The notes: generated by a model from the letters alone, not told the origin. A DNA stretch of 64,000 bases from Wenxinia saemankumensis (GCF_900141735.1 NZ_FQYO01000004.1:310001-374000); one strand, 5' to 3'; counted from the stretch's first letter, positions 50,795-60,129 are shown. Numbers and translations: made by a program.

Positions 50795-52576
50795 ATGAGC
50801 AATACCCGCGCCAACAAGCGTTTCCGCTCGCAGGAATGGTTCGACAATCCGAACAACGCGAACATGACCGCGCTCTATCTCGAGCGGTACCAGAACCAGG
50901 CCTTCACCCGGGAGGAGCTGCAATCCGAGCGGCCGATCATCGGCATCGCGAATACCGGCAGCGACATCTCGCCCTGCAACAAGATCCACGTCTTCCTGAT
51001 GGACCGGATCAAGGCCGGCATCCGCGACGGCGGCGGCATCCCGATGGAATTCCCGGTCCACCCGATCCAGGAGACGGGCAAGCGCCCGACCGCCGCGCTG
51101 GACCGCAACCTCGCCTATCTGTCCCTCGTCGAGGTGCTGCACGGCTACCCGCTGGACGGCGTCGTGCTGACGACCGGCTGCGACAAGACCACGCCGGCGC
51201 AGCTGATGGGCGCGGCCACGGTCGACATCCCGGCCATCGCCCTGAACGGCGGTCCGATGCTGGACGGCTGGTGGAAGGGCAAGCGCGCGGGATCGGGTAC
51301 GATCGTCTGGGAATCGCGGCGCCTGCTGGCCGAGGGGGTGATCGACTACGAGGAGTTCATGCAGCGGGTCTGCGCCTCTGCCCCGTCGCTGGGGCATTGC
51401 AACACGATGGGCACCGCCAGCACGATGAACGCGATGGCCGAGGCGCTGGGCATGACGCTGACCGGCAGCTCCGCCATCCCCGCCCCGTTTCGCGAGCGGA
51501 TGGAAATGGCCTACCAGACCGGCAAGCGCGCGGTGGAGATGGTGTTCGAGAATCTCAAACCCTCCGACATCCTCACGCGCGAGGCCTTCGAGAACGCCAT
51601 CGTCACCAATACCGCCATCGGCGGATCGACCAATGCCCCGCCGCATCTGCAGGCCATCGCCCGGCATGCGGGGGTCGAGCTGGACGTAAAGGACTGGCAG
51701 GAAATCGGCCATGGAGAGCCGCTCCTCGTCAACATGCAACCGGCGGGCACCTATCTGGGCGAAAGCTTCCACCGCGCGGGCGGCGTGCCCGCCGTCATGG
51801 CCGAGCTGGCGAAGGCCGGCCGCATCCGCGAGGGGGCGATGACCGCCACCGGCAAGACGATGGGCGAGAACCTGAAGGGCAAGGAGAGCGTCGATCACGA
51901 CGTGATCCGCCCCTACGACCGGCCGCTGCGCGAGCATGCGGGCTTCATCGTGCTGCACGGCAACCTCTTCGACAGCGCGCTGATGAAGACCTCCGTCATC
52001 TCCGAGGATTTCCGCCGCCGCTTCCTGTCGCATCCGGGGCACGAGGGCGTGCACGAGGCGCGGGCCATCGTCTTCGAGGGGCCGGAGGATTACCACGACC
52101 GGATCAACGATGCCTCGCTCGGCATCGACGAGAACTCGATCCTCTTCATCCGCGGGGTCGGCTGCGTCGGCTATCCGGGCAGCGCCGAGGTGGTGAACAT
52201 GCAGCCGCCGGACGCGCTGCTGAAGGCGGGGATCAACCACCTGCCGACGGTCGGCGACGGGCGTCAGTCCGGCACGTCGGAAAGCCCGTCGATCCTGAAC
52301 GCCAGCCCCGAATCCGTGGTCGGCGGGGGCCTCGCCTATCTGCGGACCGGCGACATGGTGCGGCTCGACCTCAACGAGGGCACGATGAACGCGCTGGTGC
52401 CCGAGGACGAGTGGGCCCGGCGCAGGTCCGAGTGGACCCCGCCCGAGATCGTGCACCAGACCCCCTGGCAGGAGATCTACCGCTCCACCGTCGGGCAACT
52501 GGCCCAGGGCGGCTGCATCGAGCTGGCGACGGCCTATCAGCGCGTGGTGAAGCACCTGCCGCGCGACAATCACTGA
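50795..52576 (+). CDS. IlvD/Edd family dehydratase (sugar-acid dehydratase)
   Basis: A 593-residue iron-sulfur dehydratase. The three cysteine ligand regions are present: SDISPCNKIHV near residue 66, TTGCDKTTPAQLMGA near 135 and SLGHCNTMGTASTMNA near 207. VGDGRQSGTSESPSILNASP near 492 is the substrate-binding tail. Its length and the N-terminal FRSQEWFDNPNNANMTALY match the pentonate dehydratases (L-arabinonate/D-xylonate) more than valine-pathway IlvD. It should turn an aldonate into a 2-keto-3-deoxy acid. AGGGAGGA precedes the ATG. The SDR gene follows by 10 bp. Confidence 0.88.
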   Translation: MSNTRANKRFRSQEWFDNPNNANMTALYLERYQNQAFTREELQSERPIIGIANTGSDISPCNKIHVFLMDRIKAGIRDGGGIPMEFPVHPIQETGKRPTAALDRNLAYLSLVEVLHGYPLDGVVLTTGCDKTTPAQLMGAATVDIPAIALNGGPMLDGWWKGKRAGSGTIVWESRRLLAEGVIDYEEFMQRVCASAPSLGHCNTMGTASTMNAMAEALGMTLTGSSAIPAPFRERMEMAYQTGKRAVEMVFENLKPSDILTREAFENAIVTNTAIGGSTNAPPHLQAIARHAGVELDVKDWQEIGHGEPLLVNMQPAGTYLGESFHRAGGVPAVMAELAKAGRIREGAMTATGKTMGENLKGKESVDHDVIRPYDRPLREHAGFIVLHGNLFDSALMKTSVISEDFRRRFLSHPGHEGVHEARAIVFEGPEDYHDRINDASLGIDENSILFIRGVGCVGYPGSAEVVNMQPPDALLKAGINHLPTVGDGRQSGTSESPSILNASPESVVGGGLAYLRTGDMVRLDLNEGTMNALVPEDEWARRRSEWTPPEIVHQTPWQEIYRSTVGQLAQGGCIELATAYQRVVKHLPRDNH

Positions 52577-52586
52577 AGGGCCCGCC

Positions 52587-53324
52587 ATGACGAAGACCAT
52601 CATCGTGACCGGCGCCGGAAGCGGCGTCGGGCGGGCCACGGCGCATGCCTTCCTCGACGCCGGCTGGAATGTGGGTCTGGTCGGTCGCCGGCCGGACCCG
52701 CTGGAGGAGACGGCCGCCGGCCGTGCCGGCGCGCTGGTCCTGCCCTGCGACGTGACCGAAACGGGCGCGATCGACGCGGCCGTCGCGCAGGCGGTGGGCG
52801 CCTGGGGGCGGCTCGACGCGTTGTTCAACAATGCCGGAATCGGCCTGCCCGGCGCCCCGATCGACGAGCTGGACCCGGGCGAGATCCACCGTCTGCTGCA
52901 GATCAACGTCTTCGGCGCCTTCCTCGCCGCGCGCGCCGCCTTCGGCGCGATGCGCGCGCAGGATCCGCAGGGCGGTCGGATCGTCAACAACGGCTCGGTC
53001 TCGGCGCATGTGCCGCGCTGGGGCTCGGCCCCCTATACCGCCTCGAAACACGCGATCACCGGCCTCACGCGGTCGCTGTCGCTGGACGGGCGGCCCTTCG
53101 ATATCGCCTGCGGTCAGATCGACATCGGCAACGCGCTCACCCCGATGGCCGCCCAGATGCAGAAGGGCGTGCCGCAGGCGGATGGCAGCATCGCGGCCGA
53201 GCCGGTGATGGATGTCGGGGTCGTCGCCCGGTCGGTCCTGCACATGTGCGAGCTTCCGCTGGACGCGAACGTGCAGTTCATGACGGTGATGGCGAGCAAG
53301 ATGCCTTATATCGGGCGCGGCTGA
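52587..53324 (+). CDS. SDR family oxidoreductase
   Basis: A 245-residue classical short-chain dehydrogenase: TGAGSGVG near residue 8 (cofactor loop), NNAGIG near 88, a serine in VNNGSVSAHVP near 138 and YTASK at the active site near 151. It is in the same transcription unit as the dehydratase, 10 bp after it, and probably oxidises the sugar or its lactone precursor, or reduces a keto acid. The substrate is unresolved. A bidirectional-looking hairpin follows the stop. Confidence 0.9.
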   Translation: MTKTIIVTGAGSGVGRATAHAFLDAGWNVGLVGRRPDPLEETAAGRAGALVLPCDVTETGAIDAAVAQAVGAWGRLDALFNNAGIGLPGAPIDELDPGEIHRLLQINVFGAFLAARAAFGAMRAQDPQGGRIVNNGSVSAHVPRWGSAPYTASKHAITGLTRSLSLDGRPFDIACGQIDIGNALTPMAAQMQKGVPQADGSIAAEPVMDVGVVARSVLHMCELPLDANVQFMTVMASKMPYIGRG

Positions 53325-53346
53325 CCGCCCGGCCCGAACGGCACGG

Positions 53347-53381
53347 AAAAAGGGCCGGACCCATGACAGCGGGTCCGGCCC
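53347..53381. terminator. Shared terminator between convergent SDR and DUF7282-like genes
   Basis: GGGCCGGACCC (53352-53362) pairs with GGGTCCGGCCC (53371-53381) around an eight-base loop. AAAAA precedes it on the plus strand, so on the minus strand the hairpin is followed by a U5 run and forms a good intrinsic terminator for the leftward gene at 53429. It may also stop the rightward SDR transcript. Confidence 0.8.
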
Positions 53382-53428
53382 CTTCCGTCGATCCGGCGAG
53401 AGGGGCCCGCCGGAGACAGGGTGCGGCG

Positions 53429-53845
53429 TTACTGCGCGGTGATGACGGTCATGACCAGCGCGTCGTCGACGCGGATCGGGCCGTCCTCGGTCGCGCCGAG
53501 CGTGTATTCGAACACACCGGTCTGCGTGCCGCCGTCCTCGCCGTGGACCATCAGCATCAGCATGTCGCCCGCGGCTACGTCCTCCTGCAGGATCGCGGCG
53601 ACGTCGAGGTTCTCGCCCTCGCGCAGCGGGGCGTAGCCCACGACCGGGCCGGGGGCCATCTCGGCATCGGTGCGATGCACGACCATCCAGCCGTTCTGCG
53701 GCGCCATGATGCTGTCGGCGCTGACGACGCCGTTCTCGACGGACTGGTCGGCGGCGGTGACCATCGGGGTCATGTCCGATTGGGCGATCGCCGCGGAGGC
53801 GAGGCCGGTGGTGGCGGCAGCGAGGGCAAAGGTCTTGAAGGTCAT
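53429..53845 (-). CDS. Small exported protein, DUF7282-like
   Basis: A 138-residue protein with a signal peptide (MTFKTFALAAATTGLASAAIA). The mature part is acidic with a beta-rich pattern. VENGVVSADSIMAPQNGWMV and VVGYAPLREGENLDVAAILQ resemble domains annotated DUF7282, found in exported proteins of unknown function. No cysteines or catalytic motifs are seen. It is monocistronic, with a strong terminator after the stop. The family assignment is from recollection of its pattern and is moderate. Confidence 0.7.
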   Translation of the reverse strand: MTFKTFALAAATTGLASAAIAQSDMTPMVTAADQSVENGVVSADSIMAPQNGWMVVHRTDAEMAPGPVVGYAPLREGENLDVAAILQEDVAAGDMLMLMVHGEDGGTQTGVFEYTLGATEDGPIRVDDALVMTVITAQ

Positions 53846-53923
53846 TGTCTACTCCTGTCGGTCTCGGTCCCCGTCTTCGGGACCGTCACGCATAGTCACG
53901 GGGCAGTCCCCGCAGGAGTTGCA

Positions 53924-54628
53924 TCAGGAGCGGATTCTCTTTGCCGCGAGCCTTTCGTAATGCGGCAGCGCGCCCTCCAGCAGGGCCGCCTGCGCGCCGT
54001 CGAGGACCGGCAACCGCCCTTCGGGCCCCGCGAACCCGGTCGAGCGATGGATCGCGTCGTACCAGTGCGGCGCCCAGGCCCCGTCATAGGGGCGGGGGCC
54101 GGCGGGCCAGGACAGCATGGCGGGGTCGAAGTCCAGCCCCACGGCGGCGCAGAGCGCGCGCAGCATCCCCTCGGGATCGTTCCGGATATCCGCGCTGTCG
54201 ATCACCACCCCGCCGATCCGGTCGTAGAGCCCGGCCTGGCTCTCGAAGCCGATGTCGTGGGCCGTGGCGCCCTCGCGCTTCACCCCGTAGCTGGCGATGA
54301 CCCGGGCCGGATGCCGCAGCAGGTGGACATGGACGCAGTCCCGCGCCCAGCCCATCGGAAAGCCGTCCACCATGTGGAGCGGCATGTGCTTCATGTAGAA
54401 ATGCGGTCTGCCGCCCGGGATCGGCCCGGCGCATCTTTCGGCGACCTTTCCCGGATCGGTCTCCTCCGCCGCGAGGATCGCGTCCCGCATCGGATCGTCC
54501 CGGCCCGTCGCGGCGAGGAACGGGGCGTAGAACGGCTCGTCCCAGGCGGCGAAGTCGGCGCGACCCGCAAAGGCGTACATCATCGCCGTCGACAGGTTGC
54601 GCGGCCCCGACCAGACGGCGAGCCTCAT
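53924..54628 (-). CDS. Sulfotransferase-like P-loop protein
   Basis: A 234-residue protein beginning RLAVWSGPRNLSTAMMYAFA, a sulfotransferase-type P-loop. LLRHPARVIASYG near residue 105 matches the 3'-phosphate block R-x-P-x5-S. WAPHWYDAIHRSTGF is another family block near the C-terminal third. The substrate is unknown. The ATG overlaps the stop of the class IV aminotransferase gene, a gene pair I recognise from other Rhodobacterales. The tight coupling suggests a shared pathway, perhaps acting on an amino-acid-derived compound. Confidence 0.75.
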   Translation of the reverse strand: MRLAVWSGPRNLSTAMMYAFAGRADFAAWDEPFYAPFLAATGRDDPMRDAILAAEETDPGKVAERCAGPIPGGRPHFYMKHMPLHMVDGFPMGWARDCVHVHLLRHPARVIASYGVKREGATAHDIGFESQAGLYDRIGGVVIDSADIRNDPEGMLRALCAAVGLDFDPAMLSWPAGPRPYDGAWAPHWYDAIHRSTGFAGPEGRLPVLDGAQAALLEGALPHYERLAAKRIRS

Positions 54629-55527
54629 GCCGCGACCAGCGCCTTGTAGAGCCCCCGGATCCGCTCTGTCACCGGGCCGAGCTGCCCGGTCCCGATCACG
54701 CGGCCGTCGATCTCGCCCACCGGGGTCTGCGCGCCGAAGGTGCCGGTCAGGAAGGCCTCGTCCGCGCCATAGGTGTCGACGAGGCTGAAGTTCCGCTCGA
54801 AGACCGGGATGCCGTTCGCGCGGCACACCTCGATCACCTTCGCCCGGGTGATGCCGTTCATGCAGTAATCCCCGGTCGAGGTCCAAACCTCGCCCTTGCG
54901 CACGATGAAGAAGTTGCAGGCATTCGTCGTGTTCACGAAGCCATGCACGTCCAGCATCAGCGCCTCGTCCGCGCCCGCCTTCTCGGCCGCGATGCAGGCG
55001 AGGATGCAGTTCAGCTTGGAATGCGAGTTCAGCTTGGGGTCCTGAGTCATCGGCAGTCCCCGCAGGTGGGGCACGGTGGCAAGGCGGATGGGGCGGGGGA
55101 TCCTCGGTTTCGAATGTTCCATGATGATGACCATGGTCGGCCCCTGAACCGACAGGCGCGGATGCTGGAAGGGCAGGCGCTTCACCCCGCGCGTCACCAT
55201 CAGCCGCGCATGGGCGTCGGTCGTCATCCCGTTGGCCTCGCGCGTCTCCTCCAGCGCGGCGATCACGGCGCCCCGGTCCCGCCCTATGTCGAGGTCGATC
55301 GCCTTGGCCGCCTCGAAGAGCCGGTCCATGTGGTCGTCCAGGAAGGCCCAGCGCCCGTCATAGAGCCGCATCCCCTCCCATACGCCGTCGCCCAGCATGA
55401 AACCGCTGTCGTAGACGCTGACCTTCGCCTCGGCCCGGGGGGTCAACCGGCCGTCCACCCAGATCAGGAGTTCGGCGTTGCGGGCATCCTCCTCGGCCTC
55501 GTGCGTGGCGGCGTGATCGTCGGTCAT
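54625..55527 (-). CDS. Class IV aminotransferase (branched-chain / D-amino acid aminotransferase-like)
   Basis: A 300-residue PLP enzyme of fold type IV. VSVYDSGFMLGDGVWEGMRL near residue 36 is the N-terminal signature. The PLP lysine is in NSHSKLNCI near 168. EALMLDVHGFVNTTNACNFF near 187 and TFGAQTPVGEIDG near 262 are the family C-terminal blocks. It transfers an amino group between an amino acid and a keto acid; branched-chain and D-amino-acid specificities cannot be told apart here. The start at 55527 is the ATG closest to the domain. Its stop overlaps the sulfotransferase-like start. Confidence 0.88.
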   Translation of the reverse strand: MTDDHAATHEAEEDARNAELLIWVDGRLTPRAEAKVSVYDSGFMLGDGVWEGMRLYDGRWAFLDDHMDRLFEAAKAIDLDIGRDRGAVIAALEETREANGMTTDAHARLMVTRGVKRLPFQHPRLSVQGPTMVIIMEHSKPRIPRPIRLATVPHLRGLPMTQDPKLNSHSKLNCILACIAAEKAGADEALMLDVHGFVNTTNACNFFIVRKGEVWTSTGDYCMNGITRAKVIEVCRANGIPVFERNFSLVDTYGADEAFLTGTFGAQTPVGEIDGRVIGTGQLGPVTERIRGLYKALVAA

Positions 55528-55665
55528 GGGCTCTCTCCTTCGCGGGGGCGACGCTAGGGGCGGCCCCGCGCGGGGTAAAGAGACCGTGACCGGGGCAACT
55601 GCAACCTGTCCGGAACGTGGCTGCGGGTGACAAGGTTGATCCCGCGACCCGACAGGAGACACGCC

Positions 55666-56292
55666 ATGACCCGCACGCTTGCCGCAGCCATCGCCCTCGC
55701 CGCCCTCGGCTCCGCCGCCAAGGCAGAGGAGCTCGTCGTCGCCGGCGGATGCTTCTGGTGCGTCGAGGCCGATTTCGAGAAGGTGCAGGGCGTGAGCGAG
55801 GTCGTCTCGGGCTATGCCGGGGGCGAGGTCGCGAACCCGACCTACGAGCAGGTCTCGTCCGGTGGGACCGGGCATTACGAGGTCGCGCGGATCGAGTACG
55901 ACGCGAGCGTCGTGAGCGTCGACCAGTTGCTGCACCTGTTCTTCCGGTCGGTCGATCCCGTCGATGCGGGCGGGCAGTTCTGCGACCGGGGCGATCAGTA
56001 CCGCACCGCGATCTTCTACGAGACCGAGGCCGAGCGGCAGGCGGCCGAAGCCGCCAAGGCGCAGGCGGCCGAGGAACTGGGTCAGGAGATCGTGACCCCG
56101 ATCCTGCCGCTGGAGCAGTTCTACGTCGCCGAGGATTACCACCAGGACTACTACAAGTCGGACGAGCGGCTCGCCTTCAGCACGGTCGGTCTGGCCGTGC
56201 CGAAATCCGTCGCCTACGAGCGCTACCGCGACCGGTGCGGCCGCGACCAGCGGATCGAGGCGCTTTGGGGGCCGGACGCGCCCTTCATCTAG
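55666..56292 (+). CDS. msrA: Peptide-methionine (S)-S-oxide reductase, exported
   Basis: A 208-residue MsrA. A signal peptide ([20 protein letters not shown]) is followed at once by [20 protein letters not shown], with the catalytic GCFWC cysteine. [20 protein letters not shown] and [11 protein letters not shown] are the remaining signatures. It reduces methionine sulfoxide in proteins, here presumably in the periplasm. ACAGGAGAC lies before the ATG at 55666, and this start places the signal peptide correctly. Monocistronic, divergent from the aminotransferase gene. Confidence 0.95.
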   Translation: MTRTLAAAIALAALGSAAKAEELVVAGGCFWCVEADFEKVQGVSEVVSGYAGGEVANPTYEQVSSGGTGHYEVARIEYDASVVSVDQLLHLFFRSVDPVDAGGQFCDRGDQYRTAIFYETEAERQAAEAAKAQAAEELGQEIVTPILPLEQFYVAEDYHQDYYKSDERLAFSTVGLAVPKSVAYERYRDRCGRDQRIEALWGPDAPFI

Positions 56293-56342
56293 GGGGCCCC
56301 GGCCGGCCCCGCCGGTCGGGCCGCGGCACCCGGCGCCCTCAC

Positions 56343-57221
56343 CTAGGCTCTGTTCCGGGCGAAATCGTCGGTTTCCTCGGAGGTGGGGATCACGTCCGAT
56401 GTGCCGTGCCGCGTGACCATCAGCGCGCCCGCCGCCTGCGCGCGGCGGATCGCCGCCTCCATCCCGAGGCCGGAATCGAGGCCCGCGACGAGGTATCCGG
56501 AGAAGGTGTCCCCTGCGCCCGTCGTGTCGACCGGCGTGACCGGGATCGCATCGAACCGTCGGACCTGCCCGCCCCGGATCCAGTCGCAACCTTTCGCACC
56601 CAGCGTCACGATCACGTCCGTCACCGGCAGATCCGCCAGGTCCTGCCCCGTCGCACGCCGCAGCTGATCGGCCTCGACCGCGTTCAGTACCAGCAGCGAC
56701 AGGCCGAGCGGCAGCAGCGCGGTGACCCTAGCGGCGTCGAAGGGGGCCGCGGCATAGGCCAGCCGCAGGCCCTGGTCCCGGGCGATCCGCATCCCCTCGT
56801 CCTGCAGGTTCGTCTCGTTCTGCGTCAGGAACCAGTCGCCCGGCGCGGCCCCCTCGATCGCATCCTGAAGCGCCTGGGCGGGGACGGCGGCGTTCGCCCC
56901 GGGATGGATGACGATGGCGTTTTCGCCCTGCGGGTCGACGAAGATCAGCGCGGTGCCCGTCGCCTCGTCCGCCTGCGCGACGTGAAGACATTCCACGCCT
57001 GCCTTCTCGAGCCGCCTGACCGCCCAGTCCCCGTCCGCCCCGACCGCGCCGACATGCCGGACCCGGCCGCCCGCGCGGGCGATGGCGACCGACATGTTCG
57101 CGCCCTTTCCGCCGAGATAGGACCTGAATCCGGTCGCGGCAAGCGTCTCGCCCGGGGCCGGGATATGCGGGACGGAATAGACCATGTCCGCATTGATCGA
57201 GCCGAGATTGACCACGGCCAT
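56343..57221 (-). CDS. Ribokinase-family (PfkB) carbohydrate kinase
   Basis: A 292-residue PfkB sugar kinase. LGSINADMVYSVPHIPAPGE at the N-terminus, YLGGKGANMSVAIARAG (G-G-K-G-x-N) near residue 37, the anion-hole/catalytic block PVDTTGAGDTFSGYLVAG near 235 (catalytic Asp in GAGD), and TLGAKG near 212 are all ribokinase-like. It should phosphorylate ribose or a related sugar with ATP. No transporter or isomerase lies beside it; the start overlaps the malic enzyme stop by one base (TGATG), an odd partner. Confidence 0.88.
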   Translation of the reverse strand: MAVVNLGSINADMVYSVPHIPAPGETLAATGFRSYLGGKGANMSVAIARAGGRVRHVGAVGADGDWAVRRLEKAGVECLHVAQADEATGTALIFVDPQGENAIVIHPGANAAVPAQALQDAIEGAAPGDWFLTQNETNLQDEGMRIARDQGLRLAYAAAPFDAARVTALLPLGLSLLVLNAVEADQLRRATGQDLADLPVTDVIVTLGAKGCDWIRGGQVRRFDAIPVTPVDTTGAGDTFSGYLVAGLDSGLGMEAAIRRAQAAGALMVTRHGTSDVIPTSEETDDFARNRA

Positions 57222-59476
57222 CAGTTCACCTCGCAGGCGGCCATGACGGCCATGTTCAGGATGTCCGACGCGGTCGAGACGGTCGAGCAGATCTGGATGG
57301 GCTTGTCGATGCCGGTCAGGATCGGCCCGATCACCGTCGCGCCCGCCATCTCCTGCATCAGCTTCACGCTGATCGAGGCGGAGTGCCGCGCCGGCACGAC
57401 CAGCACGTTGGCCGGCCCGGTCAGGCGCGAGAACGGGTAGTTCTCGCGCGCGCGGGGATTGAGCGCGACGTCGACCGTCATCTCGCCCTCGTACTCGAAA
57501 TCGACGCCCCGCCCGTCCAGCACACCGGCGGCGGCATGCATCTTGGTCGCGCGCTCGGAAACCGGGTAGCCGAAGGTCGAGAAGGACAGGAAGGCGACGC
57601 GGGGCGTCAGGCCCAGGTGCCGGGCGACGATCGCGCCGCGCTCGGCGATGTCGGCCAGATCCTCCTCGTCGGGCCATTCGTGGACCAGCGTGTCCGCGAC
57701 CAGAACGATCCGCCCGCGATGCATGACGACCGAGACGCCGACGGCCCCGTCATGCGGTCCCGCGTCGAAGACGTGGTTGATCAGTTCCAGCGCATGGGCC
57801 GACTTGCGCGTCGCCCCCGTCACCATCCCGTCCCCGTGCCCGTGGGCCAGCATCAGCGCCGCGAAGACGTGCCGGTCGCGCGAGGCGAGGCGATGCACGT
57901 CCTGCTGGTCCATCCCCTTGCGCTGCAGGCGCTCGTAGAGGAAATCCTTGTAGGTCTCGAGATGCTGGGTGTTGGCTGCGTTCACCACCCGAAGCTCGCG
58001 CACCGCGTCGGCCAGCCCCTCGGCCTCGAGCTTGGCCTTCACGTCGCCCTCGCGCCCGACGACCAGCGCCCGGCCGTAGCCGCCGCGCTGGTAGCTGACG
58101 GCGGCGCGCAGGACGCGGGGATCGTCCCCCTCGGCGAAGATCATCGTCGCCTGCGCCGCGCGGGCCCGGGCATGGATGCCCCGCAGGATGCTCGCCGTCG
58201 GGTCCATCCGGGCGCGCAGCTGCGCCTCGTAGGCCTCCATGTCGACGATGGGCCGGCGGGCGGCCCCCGTCTCCATCCCCGCCCGGGCGACGGCGGGCGG
58301 GATGCGGTGGATCAGGCGCGGATCGAAGGGGGTGGGGATGATGTAGTCCCGCCCGAAGGTGAGCTTGCGCCCGTAGGCGACGGCCACTTCGTCGGGCACG
58401 TCCTCGCGCGCCAGCGCGGCCAGCGCCTCGGCGCAGGCGATCTTCATCTCGTCGTTGATCGCGCGGGCATGGATGTCGAGCGCGCCCCGGAACAGGTAGG
58501 GAAAGCCGAGGACGTTGTTCACCTGGTTGGGATAGTCACTGCGTCCCGTCGCGACGATCGCGTCGACGCGGACGGCATGCGCCTCTTCCGGCGTGATCTC
58601 GGGATCGGGATTGGCCATGGCGAAGATGACCGGGTTGTCGGCCATGCTCGCCACCATCTCCGCCGTCACGGCGCCCTTGGCCGAGACGCCGAGGAACACG
58701 TCGGCCCCCTTCATCGCGTCCTGCAGCGTGCGGGCGTCGGTGGCGGCGGCATGGGCCGACTTCCACTGGTTCATCCCCTCGGTCCGGCCCTGCCAGATCA
58801 CGCCCTTGGTGTCGCACATGATGCAGTTGTCGTGCCGGGCGCCCATCGACTTCAGCAGCTCGAGGCAGGCGATCCCCGCCGCCCCCGCGCCGTTGAGGAC
58901 GATGCGCACGTCCTCGATCCTCTTGTTCGACAGGTGCAGCGCGTTGATCAGGCCCGCGGCGCAGATCACCGCCGTTCCATGCTGATCGTCGTGGAAGACG
59001 GGGATGTCGAGCTGCTCCTTCAGGGTCTGCTCGATGATGAAGCATTCGGGCGCCTTGATGTCCTCGAGGTTGATGCCGCCGAAGGTCGGACCCATCAGCC
59101 GGACCGCCTGGATGAAGGCGTCGGGATCCTCGGTGTCGAGCTCGATGTCGATCGAGTTCACGTCGGCGAAGCGCTTGAACAGCACCGACTTGCCCTCCAT
59201 CACCGGCTTCGATCCCAGCGCCCCCAGATTGCCGAGGCCGAGCACCGCCGTCCCGTTCGAGATCACGGCAACGAGGTTGCCCTTGTTCGTGTAGTCGTAG
59301 GCGAGGCCGGGATTGGCCGCGATCTCCTCGCAGGGGATCGCGACGCCGGGGGAATAGGCGAGGCTGAGGTCCCGCTGCGTGGCCATCGGCACCGTCGCGT
59401 TCACCTCCCACTTGCCCGGGGTCGGGTTCATGTGGAACGCGAGCGCGTCCTCGCGGGTCATGCGGGCCTTGGCCAT
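57221..59476 (-). CDS. maeB: NADP-dependent malic enzyme with phosphotransacetylase-like domain
   Basis: A 751-residue MaeB. Residues 1-430 form the malic enzyme, which decarboxylates malate to pyruvate: SLAYSPGVAIPCEEI near 34, FHDDQHGTAV near 160, LNGAGAAGIACLELL near 190 and the ANPDPEITPEEA block near 288. Residues 430-751 form a phosphate acetyltransferase-like domain (MIFAEGDDPRVLRAA, GMVTGATRKSAHAL), which in this family binds acetyl-CoA as regulator rather than acting as an enzyme. This fusion is the normal length of MaeB. GGAGGAGACC precedes the ATG. Confidence 0.96.
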   Translation of the reverse strand: MAKARMTREDALAFHMNPTPGKWEVNATVPMATQRDLSLAYSPGVAIPCEEIAANPGLAYDYTNKGNLVAVISNGTAVLGLGNLGALGSKPVMEGKSVLFKRFADVNSIDIELDTEDPDAFIQAVRLMGPTFGGINLEDIKAPECFIIEQTLKEQLDIPVFHDDQHGTAVICAAGLINALHLSNKRIEDVRIVLNGAGAAGIACLELLKSMGARHDNCIMCDTKGVIWQGRTEGMNQWKSAHAAATDARTLQDAMKGADVFLGVSAKGAVTAEMVASMADNPVIFAMANPDPEITPEEAHAVRVDAIVATGRSDYPNQVNNVLGFPYLFRGALDIHARAINDEMKIACAEALAALAREDVPDEVAVAYGRKLTFGRDYIIPTPFDPRLIHRIPPAVARAGMETGAARRPIVDMEAYEAQLRARMDPTASILRGIHARARAAQATMIFAEGDDPRVLRAAVSYQRGGYGRALVVGREGDVKAKLEAEGLADAVRELRVVNAANTQHLETYKDFLYERLQRKGMDQQDVHRLASRDRHVFAALMLAHGHGDGMVTGATRKSAHALELINHVFDAGPHDGAVGVSVVMHRGRIVLVADTLVHEWPDEEDLADIAERGAIVARHLGLTPRVAFLSFSTFGYPVSERATKMHAAAGVLDGRGVDFEYEGEMTVDVALNPRARENYPFSRLTGPANVLVVPARHSASISVKLMQEMAGATVIGPILTGIDKPIQICSTVSTASDILNMAVMAACEVN

Positions 59477-59601
59477 GGCGGGTCTCCTCCGGTGCGCCGT
59501 CAGGTCTTTGTGCCCGGCCCCGCGGGCGGGCGCCAGTCGCTTGCCTCCCCGCGGGGCGGGAACGCGCTAGGTGGGGACGCGATGCCGGACGGGAGGACGC
59601 G

Positions 59602-60129
59602 ATGTTCCACGAGGCCCTCACCCATGTCGCCCCGCTGACGGAGGACGGGTCGGTCCATGTCTTCGTCGAGACGCCGAAGGGATCGCGCCACAAATACGAC
59701 GTCGACGATCACGGGCTGGTCCGGATCACGGTGGAGCTGCCGGAAGGGGTGAGCTTCCCCTTCTCGTTCGGCTTCGTGCCGAACACGAAGGCGCCCGACG
59801 GCGACCCCCTCGACATCCTGCTGGTGACCGCCGGCCCCGTCCCTGCCGGGGCCCTGATCGAGGCGCGGGTGATCGGCGTGCTGAAGATGGAGAACGACGA
59901 GGACGGCCAGATGACGCGCAACGACCGCATCGTCGCGGTGGCGAAGATGAGCCGCGTCTTCTCGGGGGTGGAGACGCTGTCGGACATGCGGCACGGCTTC
60001 GCCTGGGACATCGAGCACTTCTTCGCCACCTACAACGAGATGATCGAGCGCCCCTTCGCCATCGTCGGCCGGGGCGAGCGGGACGAGGCGGAGGCGATGC
60101 TGCGGGACGCCATTCCCGGGGGCGCCTAG
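59602..60129 (+). CDS. ppa: Inorganic pyrophosphatase
   Basis: A 175-residue family I soluble pyrophosphatase that splits PPi to drive biosynthetic reactions. Active-site blocks are ETPKGSRHKYDVDD near residue 23, SFPFSFGFVPNT near 52 and DGDPLDILL near 66, which is the signature of metal-binding aspartates; KMENDEDGQMTRNDRI near 98 adds the second metal aspartates. Length matches bacterial PPases. GGGAGG precedes the ATG. Divergent from maeB. Confidence 0.95.
   Translation: MFHEALTHVAPLTEDGSVHVFVETPKGSRHKYDVDDHGLVRITVELPEGVSFPFSFGFVPNTKAPDGDPLDILLVTAGPVPAGALIEARVIGVLKMENDEDGQMTRNDRIVAVAKMSRVFSGVETLSDMRHGFAWDIEHFFATYNEMIERPFAIVGRGERDEAEAMLRDAIPGGA

Noticed and set aside
57221-58190. Active phosphotransacetylase in the malic enzyme C-terminus
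   Set aside because: In MaeB-type proteins this domain is known as an acetyl-CoA-sensing regulatory part. Sequence alone gives no reason to claim catalysis here.
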